From positions 352,686,281 through 352,750,280 of the forward strand of contig NC_133328.1 of NCBI RefSeq assembly GCF_042186555.1: DNA of 64,000 bases, read 5' to 3'. This DNA comes from Aquarana catesbeiana (lineage: Eukaryota; Chordata; Amphibia; Anura; Ranidae). The notes below the pieces were generated by a model. It saw only the letters and a program-made list of their open reading frames with translations, was not told the DNA's origin and ran no database searches. This document shows, piece by piece, positions 33,192 through 44,472 of this stretch (positions within the stretch are counted from its first letter, which is position 1; each line of letters begins with the position of its first letter). The position numbers and the translations under genes were made by a program.

Positions 33192-36100
33192 GCGCTCATA
33201 GTGTTCCTACAAGAGACACACTTTCGCACAAACAACATTCCCAAGCTTATGAACCACATGTTCCCAACAGTATATCATGCCACCAACCCACTTGCAAAGT
33301 CCAAAGAGGTCTCAATTCTAATTTCAAAAAACCTTGACTGTCAACTCGAGAACTCACTCATAGACACAGAAGGCAGATACATCTTTTTAAAGGGATGACT
33401 CCAGGGACGACCTGTGACCCTGGCCAACATATACAGCCCCAACACTGCACAAGTAGGCTTCTTTAGATCAATCTCATAACTACTCTCAGACTTTCACTCT
33501 GGACTGTCCATCCTAGGGGGAGACTTCAACGTTGCCCTTTTCCCAATCTTAGATACCTCCACTGGTACAGCTTTACCATACAAAGCCATCCGACAAATTA
33601 AGCTACAAATCCAAGACCTTCTTTTACATGATACATGGTGTTTCCTTCACCCTGATGAAAAATACTTTACTTTCTTTTCAGCCCCACATAATAAATATTC
33701 TAGAATCGATTATCTATTCCTGTCCCAGAAAGATATTCCCTTTTTATCTACCGCCACCATTGAACCAATGCTGCTGTCGGACCACCACCCAATTACAATG
33801 ACCCTAATGTTCCCAGACAAACCCACTCCCAAAAACATTTGGCTCCTAGACTCGTCATTGCTTACTTCGGAAGAAGTCGTCAAAGATATCCGTAGTTGCA
33901 CACACACATTTTTTTCTAGAGAACGACACACCGGACACAGCCCCACTCACCCAATGGGAAGCCCATAAATGTGTAAGCTGAGGAAAACTCATTGCCCTCA
34001 AAGCATCTCGTCGAAAAGCCCAACAACAGAAAATTACAGATCTACTTGACAAGATTAAAAAACTTGAACTTGCCCACAAACAAGTACAAGCGCAGCAAAC
34101 TTATCATGAACTCACCCTAAACAGGAAAATGTTATGTGAAGAACTAAACCGTAAAACGCAACGTAAATTTATTCTACACCAAAAGATCTTCTACGAATTC
34201 AGCAATAAATGTGGAAAATATCTTGCTAAAGCCCTCCAGACCAGGAAAGCACATGCAAACATTCACACTATCAAAGATCCTCAAGGGAAGCCCCATATCA
34301 CCCCAACAGACATAGCAGCCCAATTTGAGACTTTTTACTCTAAATTATATAATCTCCCTAACCATACCACAAACCATAATGGATCTGAAAATAGACGCAC
34401 TATAATCAAGTCTTTTCTCAACAAATTCTCCCCCAAACCCATAGACAAAGAAGATGCCGCTCAACTAGAAAATCCTATTTCGGAAGAAGAACTCAAATCG
34501 GCAATCAAACAGCTTAAAAATGGTAAAAGTCCCGGCCCTAAAGGGCTTACAGCTACCTACTTCAAAGCCTTTACAGATACCCTAGCCCCACATATGATTA
34601 GGACCTTTAACTCCTTAACATCATCCACTCTCCCTTTCCATACGTTGCTAGAAGCTCATATCACAGTGATCCCAAAAGACGAGAAAGACCCTACATCAGT
34701 GAGTAATTACAGGCCGATATCCTTATTAAATGTCGATGTAATGCTGTGTGCCAAGATTTTAGCCTCCCATCTTCTACCTTTCCTACCTTCTCTGATATCG
34801 AGAGACCAAGTTGGCTTCATACCTGGAAGAGAAGCAAGGGATAACACAATCAAAGCCCTGAATATACACCATTGGATTATAAACCAACAAACAAAAGGGA
34901 TTCTTTCTGTCGTTAGATGCAGAGAAGGGGTTCGACAGGCTGGCATAGGACTACCTTGGAACAGTCCTGAGACATACTGGTCTCCAAGATCGGATGTTCA
35001 ATGCCACCATGTCCCTCTAAACAACTCCAACCGCTAGAGTATGTGTAAACGGTCACCTGTCGAACGCCTTTTCCATTAGTAATGGAACAAGACAAGGATG
35101 CCCACTTTCCCCAATCTTATTCATCCTAACCCTTGAATCCTTCCTCCAATGTCTCAGATCCAACAACAATGTCAAAGGCTTCCTCATCGCCGATCGCACC
35201 TATAAGATGGCTGCCTTCGCCGATGACATACTATTATTCCTGAGGAAACCACACATATCGATCCCAAATCTTCTAAAAGAACTAAATTTCTTTCATAACA
35301 TTTCCAATTTCAAGATTAATTTCGCAAAATCCCAGGCCCTAAATATCTCCCTCCCACAGGAAATGGTAACACAAGGCAAAATCAACTTCCCCTTTCAATG
35401 GAAGCATGACCAGATTAAATATCTTGGTATACACCTAACGGCGAATCTCTCAGACTTATACTCCAAAAATTATCAACCCATCCTCAAAACCATTACAAAC
35501 GACCTAATTAAATGGAATAATCCCCATTTTTCCTGGTTTGGAAGGGCAGCAATTCTAAAGATGAACATACTTCCCCTCATTCTATATTTCTTACAAAGCA
35601 TACCCATTAAACTCCCCCTGACCTTCTTCCAACTATACAAACGTTTGTGTACTAGATTCCTATGGAGACAGAAAAGACCTAGGATAGCATACGACCAACT
35701 GACAAAACCTAAGACAGAGGGAGGCATTGGTCTCCCGGACCTCAAGAAATACTATTGGGCTTGTCACCTCTCTAGAATTATAGATTGGTCAGTGCATGGC
35801 AAATGTAAAGATTGGGTCACTCTTGAACATACATTTTCCCCACTACTACTGCGATCCTTGCCTTGGACCTTACCCAAATACACCCCAAGGAATCTAAACA
35901 TTCACCCTCTCATTGCCCCGACACTCCAATGTTTTAAAGAAACCTGATGAAAGCTACACATTTCCTCTAATCTGGGACCCCTTACTCCGGTAAAACACAA
36001 TTCAGCATTCCCGCCTGCTATGTCCACCAATTTTCTGAAGGATACCTGGCAACACTTAGAAGTTCTAGCCCATCACTTCTAGGGTACACTTCTGGAGCGT

Positions 36101-36946
36101 TCTTCCCTACCAGCTAATGCAAACAATAATGCCTTTCCACTCTGGACATATTTTCAGATCAGACATTTCCTAAAAGAAATTGACCGTGTTTCCTCTGTCT
36201 CTCGTCCGCTCACACCATTTGAACAGCTATGCTCTCACTCTACACCCCAGCAGCATATGATCTCGAACATTTATAACATACTCTCTTCTGGAAGCTCGAT
36301 GAAAACCAACAAAGCTTGTTTATGCTGGGAAAGAGACCTACAAACAGACATAACAGAAGAACAATGGGAACACATTTATAAGATAACACATAAAGGCTCT
36401 CTTAATGTCTTGATCCAAGAAAAGAATTATAAAATTTTAATGCACTGGTACAGAACCCCAGTAATTCTCAACAAATATAACCCTGCCCTTTCTGGCAAGT
36501 TCTGGAGATGTGCCAAGGAAACAGGTACTTTAGAACACATGGTGGTCCTGTCCCCTAATCCAGCCATTCTGGACCCAAATACGGGAACTGACTTCACAAA
36601 TCTCCACATACACTCTAGAACACACCTCAGCACAATTCCTCCTTCACCACTCGGACATACCGACAGACCAATACCGCAAATACTAATACCACCCCTATTA
36701 AATGCAGCCAAATTGTGTATCCCTCTTCATTGGGGAACAACCCATGTTCCTACTATGCCTGAATGGCTCAAACGAGTAGAAAAAATTGCGGAAATAGAGG
36801 AACTAATCTCCATAGCCAAAGATTGCCCAACCAAATTTTCATACACATGGGCCTGTTGGACCCACTTTTGTACCACAGATCAGTACAAACGATTGACCAA
36901 CCAAACTCATACGAACCACACACTCCAGGACACTGGCAACTCTTAA
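33192..36946 (+). pseudogene. LINE ORF2: endonuclease, reverse transcriptase, C-terminus (broken)
   Basis: Endonuclease: ALIVFLQETHF (33192-33224), GGDFNVALF (about 33510-33540), KYSRIDYLF and LLSDHHPITMTL (about 33768-33803) are all present, but TGA at 33397-33399 and TAA near 33477 interrupt it. RT: SPGPKGLTATYF (Lys where Asp is usual), NYRPISLLNVDV, DQVGFIPG and, after a shift near 34910, LDAEKGFDRL, then NGTRQGCPLSPILF in the next frame and AAFADDILLFL (35211-35243). Then YLGIHLTANLSDLY, SWFGRAAILKMNILPLILY and RPRIAYDQL to 35947, two stops, and a C-terminal frame 36257-36946. Its usual Cys-His knuckle is degraded (WRCAKETGTLEH, no partner cysteine). APE-like cleavage and target-primed reverse transcription are known functions of the family; this copy cannot make the protein. 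Confidence 0.85.
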
Positions 36947-37673
36947 CAACTTTTTTACTACACACATAAACTAACCTCATCAAAACATGTGGCGATTGGC
37001 CTCCCTCACCTAAACAAGGGAAGATTGAGGGAGATCCCTTGTCACTTTATCTACATACAAACCCATATATCTACCAACAAGGCATCCTTACCCACATTAA
37101 TCCAATCCTTCGGATATGGTGGCGGAGACTGGGAGGTATCCCAAACCCCACCCACCCACCCCTTCCCCCCTCCCCTCCTCCCCTGTTTTCCCTTTCCTCT
37201 CTTCTCTCCCCCCCTCCTCTTCGTCTTTCTTCTCCTATCCACTTGGATTTACACCATAAATCAGTTCCCCCATCTGGCAGAATCCCATTTTTTTAAAAAC
37301 TGATATTCAACCAACTTTAGCTGCTTAGATTTTAGATGGAATTATTTATTCAAAGTTAGCTATTACCTCACGATATAGTAAGTCTTCAATTCTATTCACG
37401 AAACACACCAAAACATACTTCGGTATCAGACAGAACTAATAGTATTGTGATAAACACAATTATATAACTGACCAATCACAACCATATCTCATGTTTTATA
37501 TAGGTGTTTACTATATCAACCTAAGCTGAAAATTTTTTTATTACCATTACTGCTTGTTAGTTTTGAATATCGCTACTGTCAAATATTTTGTATTGCCTCA
37601 ATCACCCTGTCTAAATGCAATGTAAACCTTATTTTTTGTTACCAATAAAATATTAAGGAAGAAAAAAAAAAAA

Positions 37674-39233
37674 GGTGATAAGAGAGAGGAAGTGTGACTA
37701 TTAGTTGAAAGTATAGACACTGGAAATTAGATCACCAAAAAGGAAAATCCTCTTTTAGATAATTGTCACCAAAATATTATTTTCCCTATATGTTTTTTTT
37801 CCACTGAAAAACTTCTCTTTTTCTTCTAAATTTCTCTCAGTTCCAGCCCTGGTAACAATAAATGATGAATCTCCACAGTAAGGACACAGAAAGTGGGTGG
37901 TTCTACCTCTTCCTTACTCTACCCAAAACTACACAAACACGATTTTGGCTTTAGGTACACTTTTCATGTGTCTATTTATGCAAAAAAGGCAGTTTTTCTA
38001 TTTGCAATTATTTCTTTATTGTTTACTGTAATTTTTTTTTTTTTTAGGTAGGAGAAACTGTGTCCATCACTAGAATTTAATTTTCATTTTCGTTATTTTC
38101 TTACCTTCAGAGGTCATTCTAAAAATAATGTTTTTTGATTATTTAATCACACAGTTTATTTGGATGATTATTAAATCTTCATTGTTATGAATCTTATTGG
38201 TGAAATAAAAATTACATTACAACTTTGTACATCAAAACTTAATTCAAATGTGGTTGTAAACCATGACAACATATTTCACAAAAGCTCAAAGAGATGCATA
38301 CACAGTTATGTATAGTTCAAAGTTCTGAACACATAACATTTCCCACTAAAACTAAAAGTCTAAAGTGTCTAGAGTGTTTTACAATTAGTGTCACACTTCT
38401 GATTCCCTCTTGCTGCCCTTGTCTGCTCTTGGGAAAAAAGAATTGTCTTTGCCTAGGATGGCAGAAGAAATGTCTATTATTTTAAATTACCTCCTGACAA
38501 CTCTATCATTTTCTGGATGAATATATCATTCTCACATTTCTTAACAAAAACAAGGGGCCCTTAAGATTCACAATTACAGTATTTATAAAACAATTACTGA
38601 CTAGAGTTTATTATTATAAGTTAAAACTTTTATTTCTGTGAATCACTTGGAGATATTTTCCCTACTTCCTGTGCCAGTGACACTTATTGTCCCGTACCTT
38701 AATGGGAGCCTGTGATAAGGGCAGTTTCTCTTACTGCTGTGATACAACCGATGAAACTGAAATTCATGAGCACTGTTTTTGTGTGACTGGAGGTGACAGG
38801 AGACGCAGGTCACTGGTGGGAAGAGTTCAGGAATGATTCAAGGTCAGCAACAGTCATGTAAGATGGTACTAATACCATGGCAGAAATCACGGTTGGAAAC
38901 AAGCCGGGATCAACACAGGAGTGGAACAGTAGACCAGCAGGAGACAAGGAGTAGGAAATAAAGTCAGGCTGGTAAAGGTAGATCAGAATCAGATGCAGAA
39001 TCATAGGTCACAGAGTACAGTTGAAGATCTCAGCACTAGAGCCCTGTAGGCATCAGCCTTAAAAAGCCTGTTTGAAGCCATTACTGTATATGTGGTGAGC
39101 GCACGCGAAAGCCCAAGTATATATGTATAGACCCACACCTTGCGCCTTTGCATAGATGCATGGCTATTAAAAATTCTATTTGTAAAACTATGCACACCTG
39201 CATCTGCAGCTGCTTGTGCAAGGAACCAGCCAT
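37674..39233. other. No recognised gene
   Basis: AT-rich sequence to about 38660, then a CAGG/GTCAG-rich patch at 38780-39040 loosely like those at 7080-7560 and 41200-41400. No coding domain, no terminal repeats. Confidence 0.4.
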
Positions 39234-40875
39234 TAGTGATGGACCGAACACCCTCGGTTCGGTTTGCACCAGAACTCCCGAACATGGAAGAAGTTTGAAC
39301 CCGAACCGCAAACCCAATTAAAGTTTAGGGACCCAAACTTGAAAAATCAAAAGTCCCCATTTTAAAGGCTTATATGCAAGGCATTTATTGACCATAAAAA
39401 GGGTTTGGGGGCCAGGTACTGCTCTGGGGGACATCAATGCAAAAATTTTTTTTAAGAAATATATATTTTTTAAAGGAGCAGTGATTTTAATGATGCTTGA
39501 AGTGAAACAGTAAAAGTGAAAACATCCTTTAAATATAGTGTCTGGGGGTTCCTTTAGTCTGCCTGTAAAGTGGCGTATCTTTACCGTGTATGGAACCTGC
39601 TGCAGCATAACTGACATATATAAAGAACAAAAAAAGACATTTAAATTGATTTTCCCAACTGCCAGCCTTTGCCATCAATACAAAAATGTTAACAAAATGG
39701 AGTGCCCCCCCCATCCATACCAGGCCCTTTGGGTCTGGTGTAGATTTTAAGGGAAACCCCACGCCAATTTTTTTTTTTTTTAAATGGCATGGGACCCCCA
39801 AGATTTATACCAGACCCTTATACCAGAGGGTCCCCCCTCCTGAACTATACCAGGCCACATGCCCTCAACATGGAAGGGGTGTTTTAGGGCAGGGGAACTC
39901 TGCCCCCCCATCCTAAAGCACCTTGTCCCCATTTTGATGGGGACAAGGGCCTCTTCCCCACAACCCTGGGCAGTGGTTGTGGGGATCTCAGAATCTGGAT
40001 GCCCCCTTTAATGAGGGGGCTCCCAGATCCCACCCCCTTATGTGAATTAGTAGGGGTACCCTTACTCATTCACCAAAAAAAGTGTCAAAAAGAAATAAAA
40101 ACACACACACAGGTTTTGACAATTTCTTTATTAAAAATAAAACGCCCCTGATGTAGATCCATCATCCATTATGATGCCCGCTGCACTGCCGAACCTGCAA
40201 AAATAAAAAAACCCACCCATGACAAAGGCTAGCCATCGACTGCCTGCTCGGCCATGTGACAATTTTTAAATAGGTAAGGGGCAGAGCCACCTAGCAACAT
40301 CACCTGGTGGCACCACCCCCTTCTGACATCTCTGACCAGTGCATACTGGGCCGGTAACTTCACCTGGGGGCAGTGCCACCAGGTAATGTCGCCAGGTGCC
40401 CCAGCCCATTACCTAATTAAGAACTGTCAGAATGCGGAGCAGGCAGTTGGCGGTTAGCCTTCGTTGTGACAGAGCTTTTTCTTTTTCGGGTCCAGTCGGT
40501 TGGCATTGTGATTGACAATGGATCTACATTGGGGGGACATTGCTTGCTATTGATCTTTATTTTACACTTTGGCATGGGGTTTCCCTCAAAATCCAAACTA
40601 GATCCAAAGGGCCTAGTATGGATTAGGGGGGACTCCCACGCCATTTTTTTTACATTTTGCTATTGCCGGCAATGTTTTTCTTTTATATAGCTGTCAGCAG
40701 GGAAGCCCACTGACAGCTGATTACTCATCTGTTGTTAAGGATGCGGTGGCTGGCTTCCCGGCCCACTCAACCTTTTCACTGTGCGCTTGGCAGCCAAACA
40801 TCCCACTGAGCCTACTGCAAAGTCGGGTGTTCAGGGCAAAACCAATACGTGGCCTGAACAGTTTGCCCATCCCTA
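39234..40875. mobile_element. hAT-like non-autonomous element, complete, with 8-bp TSD
   Basis: Starts TAGTGATGGACCGAACACC and ends GTTTGCCCATCCCTA, an imperfect terminal inverted repeat of TAGkGATGG type. The flanks are CCAGCCAT (39226-39233) and CCAGCAAT (40876-40883), 7 of 8 matching. Internal modules correspond in order to those of the palindromic element: CCCC...GGGGACATC near 39425, TCCATACCAGGCCC hairpin, CACCTTGTCCCCATTTTGATGG at about 39920 and TTTCTTTATT. It is much less self-complementary and more mutated. No ORF. Confidence 0.75.
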
Positions 40876-40883
40876 CCAGCAAT

Positions 40884-41449
40884 GTGGGTTGGCTTGATCT
40901 TTCTGACACCTATACTAAAATGGAAGGTTGAGGTTATCATAAGGACAGGAAGGAACATACAACTATAAAAACATTACCAGTAGGTTCAACCCCTCCTCAC
41001 TCAACTAAGAATGTGTTTTTAATAAAAAAAAATATAAAAATAAGATATTACACTTTATCTACTTCCCCAATGAAAGAAACAATGAAATATATTGTTTAGG
41101 ATTTACCTCATAGACTTACTGTTAGGAATTTACCTGTAGGGAGTGGAAACCAGTGACTGGAAACTTCTAGATATGCACAGTTCTTAATGAAATAGAAATC
41201 AAGTAGTTCAGATCACAAGGACAGTGTAGGGGTCAAAACCAGGGTCAGTTCAGGAAGAAAATCAGCATAAAGGTCACAAGCCTGGATCATTGCAGCCAAC
41301 TTTAGGGTCACAAGCCAAGGTGATTGACAAGTAGCAACAGAAGTTTTAGAGAACAGCAGGCAGGATTAAATGTGGAGCACACTAATCTGGCAAGGAAACA
41401 GGAAGAACTTAAATAGTTTTCCAATCACCCTGATGACCAGTGTGCAAAA
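40884..41449. other. No recognised gene
   Basis: Contains a GGTCAGTTCAGG/CACAAG-rich patch at 41210-41400, similar in flavour to 7080-7560. Nothing else is recognised. Confidence 0.35.
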
Positions 41450-41594
41450 TCTGCTGCAGCTGTGCATAGTAGCCAATCAGCTTCTAATCTCAGCTTGTTC
41501 AATTAAGCTTTGACAAAAAAAGAAACCAGAGGCTGACTGATTTCTCTGCAGAGCTGCACCAGGTTTTACCCTCTCCTGTTTTAGTAAATCAACT
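41450..41594. mobile_element. Degraded relative of the MITE at 3467-3726
   Basis: The right end TTTTAGTAAATCAAC and an upstream CAGCTGTGCATAGTAGCCAATCAG segment with GAGCTGCACC resemble that MITE's end. The opposite end is lost. Confidence 0.45.
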
Positions 41595-42300
41595 AGTGTG
41601 AAAGGGGCCTTCCAGTCTTTCCCCTTTGGGTGTACTTCCATGTGCCTAAATGCCAGGAACTGTTATACCTTTGACAGCCAAGGTCCTAGTCTGTGTAGCA
41701 AAGCTGCTGTCAGCACTTGTTAAAATGTATTTTAAGAAATAGTTATCTCGTTGTTATGTGCAGTTGTCAGGTACAGCTAATTATAATAAAGTTATTCTAC
41801 ACAAAAGTGTCTGTAGCAAACTTAAAAATATATACAGTGTATTTTTTTAGATCAACATATTTCCTATTTAACCTCAATTAACGCTGCATTATCCTTAACT
41901 AGTTCTATGTAGGTCTCTTTTCTTCCTTTTACCTTTTGGGCAGTTTTTAGTACATTTTTTAATTGTTTATACCATTTTCTGAAGTGCTTTCGTAAATATA
42001 TGCAAAAAGCCTTTATGTTACATGCTACACTAGCAGAATCATAATTTTATTGAAATGATAAAAAGAACAAATTGCAGAATTAAACTAGAACTTTATATCC
42101 ATAGTAACACTAGTTGTTTTTAAATGCTCATGGGACTGCCAGTTCCAGCACTGAATGTAGAGAAAGCAGAGGAAGAGAGCTCCCGCTGTACCAGTAATAT
42201 ACCTTGCATAAAAAAAACCTAACAACCTGGTCTCACCTCTGGTATCGATCCTGCAGACCAACTCTTCCTCTATAGAAAGATTCCTGGCTTAACAACATAG
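41595..42300. other. No recognised feature
   Basis: AT-rich sequence without coding or repeat signals that I recognise. Confidence 0.4.
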
Positions 42301-42390
42301 CCATTCACACTTAATGCCCCAGCTCTATTCCTTCCACAAAGATTCCAGAGACAAAGGCATGATGGCTGCTGCATTAACCCAAAGCACAAT

Positions 42391-42618
42391 ATGGGCTACT
42401 CTCCAGGGACATCAGAGGAGAATATGAGTGGGAATCACACATCTATTGCAGCTAAAGTTGCTAATCTGTTAAAAACCACAATTAAATCAGCTGTAGATGA
42501 GGCTATCCAGCAAGGCATACTACAATTAAAAGCCACTAAGAATATTATTATAGCCAAAATAGAAGATCTGGAGAATCGCTCTCTTGTAGAAGCTATGTAT
42601 AACTCTATTTCAACATAA
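42391..42618 (+). pseudogene. LINE ORF1 N-terminal fragment
   Basis: A frame of 75 codons contains a helical heptad-like stretch (VANLLKTTIKSAVDEAIQQG and IIIAKIEDLENRS), the start of an ORF1 coiled coil. The frame upstream (MPQLYSFHKDSRDKG at about 42313) fits the usual ORF1 head but is one frame away. No RRM or C-terminal domain follows. Confidence 0.5.
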
Positions 42619-42881
42619 CATTTGTTTTACTCTTGCATACAGTATGTGGCTACTTTTCAATTCCAGCTATCATCTCGCCAAGGTTATTCTATTCTGGATC
42701 CGGCAGACATGGAAACTCTCTCTTAGATTCTTTACCTAAACCATGAGAGGCTCCACAAATCTCCCCTAAACAACACAGCACCCCTTGGGGGAAAGCCAAA
42801 TACAAATGAAAATCCCTAAATACTACCCCACAAAGAAGCTGTCATCCTTCTGAATGATGAGTCTGTATATTTCCCAGCATT

Positions 42882-43200
42882 AGGGATGGGTGAATGGTTC
42901 GACCTGAGCATGAGTTCAGGCCAAACATTTGCCTCTTTGGTCATTCACCAAACACCTGAACTTGCAGGGTGCTCGCCCCAATGAACACCATGCAATGCAC
43001 AACAAAGTGCTTCACAGTGCATTCTGAGTTCTGATTGGGCAAAGCTTTGCCCAATCAGGGCACTGTGTAAGCTGGTTGTTAAAAGAGCGGGGCCAGGAAG
43101 CTGGCTGCAGCATCCTACAACTGACGAGTCATCAGCTATCAATGGGTTTCCCTGCTGACAGCTGAATAATAAAAAAAAAAGTGCCGTTTAAAAAAAAACA
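42882..43200 (+). mobile_element. hAT-like element, one end only
   Basis: Begins TAGGGATGGGTGAATGG. Further in it shares GGGCCAGGAAGCTGGCTGC, GAGTCATCAGCT and TTTCCCTGCTGACAGCT with the reverse complement of 40690-40770 in the copy at 39234-40875. The other terminus was not found. Confidence 0.55.
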
Positions 43201-44472
43201 AAGAAAATAACCATGTGGGGATGGCCTGGATATTCGAGAGAGACAAAAACAGGAAGGCGCCTCTATGTGCAGAATTTAAAACTTTTAATTTTGAGGGGCA
43301 GGGAAGATGTGTTTGTGCCAAGCCCTGCACAAACAGCGACAATCCACTGCCATCCTTCCTTTGCCTCAGTCGGAACTATCAACATACCTTTCAGGACGTC
43401 GGGTGCTACATCCACAACTATTCCTTGGCTACAGACTGTGCCCAGTTGTGTGTATTCCCCGGATCAGTTCCTTGATTTTCAGGCTCGAGGCCCACCACCA
43501 TCTTGAGGCCTGCGGGCCCCCTTCCCTGGCACATTGAGAACCGAGGGTCGAAAGACCACTACATCCCAGCACACCAGCAGCCATTCCCCCCTGGAGGACA
43601 TTGGATATCTCTACAGCGGGGGAGGATTGCCTGAAATCACTTGAGATATCCTCCCGTGGCCTGGCGCTACATCGCTGCCTGCGGCCTGCCGACCCGGCTT
43701 CTTCCTCCCCCGTGGATGCAGTAAGTAACAGATCATCTGCCTCCCCCTCACACAGCTGGCACCCCTGGCTGTGACTGCCTGCTGGCCTATCGACTGAGCC
43801 TAGTGGGGAATACAGGGGATCAAACGGGCCGGAACTTACACGGCCGGAAACCGCTACAAGGAAAGTCTGCGGCTTCGGCCTACACTCGGAAGTCGGCGGC
43901 CATCTTGGGACTCCAGATACACCCGGCCACTTTCCTCTCACTTCACCTGTAACCCAACCTCATACTAACTAAACGATGTCCACCATTGGGAATATTACCT
44001 CCTCCCACAGATACCCAAAAAGATTTCTTTAAAACAGATAGATGTAGCTAACAAATAAATGGCGGTCACCCCACCTAATATGGATTTTGTCTCCCGACGG
44101 AAGTCCGTATACGCCCCTACCTGGCCTTGACATTTGTTCAGGGCCTCCTGAGACGCAGTTGCCTCTCAGGTCTTCAAAAATTCCAGTTCTTTTTTGTCTT
44201 TTTTTTTTCTCCAGTTTGTTTTTGTTTTCTACTATGTCCATGGATATCAACCAGCTCCTTAGGTTGAAAATGTTCTACCCATACCTTTCTAACCAAATGC
44301 AGTTTTATTACAGGATATGTCTGCTAATATTTGGGTACCAAGGGAATGCTGCTACAGACAATGTTTATGATCATATTTTTATCTTTTTTGTCTCTTATGT
44401 TTTCATGCTCTTTGATGTCTCTGCCTTTACACAAGCTTATCTAATGGGTCCACACACATTGCTTTAAAGATT
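43201..44472 (+). other. LINE 5'-UTR-like sequence, no gene
   Basis: 43480-43960 is GC-rich with CATCTTGGGACTCC, typical in flavour of LINE leaders. 44000-44472 is AT-richer and leads directly into the ORF2 start codon. Short open frames here have no recognisable domain. Confidence 0.4.

Larger units (their letters stand above)
26246..37673 (+). mobile_element. L1/Tx1-superfamily LINE, plus strand, split by two nested insertions
   Basis: ORF1 (from about 26256) is interrupted by a TTAA element at 26504-27740 and resumes to 28227. The region between the ORFs is interrupted by the palindromic hAT-like element at 28407-31401. ORF2 occupies 33192-36946. The 3' UTR has a C/T-rich tract (37140-37230) and ends TTACCAATAAAATATT plus a poly(A) at 37661-37673. 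ORF1 lacks its N-terminal part. The sense strand is A/C-rich with pyrimidine tracts at 31660-31790 and 32930-33085. Confidence 0.8.
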
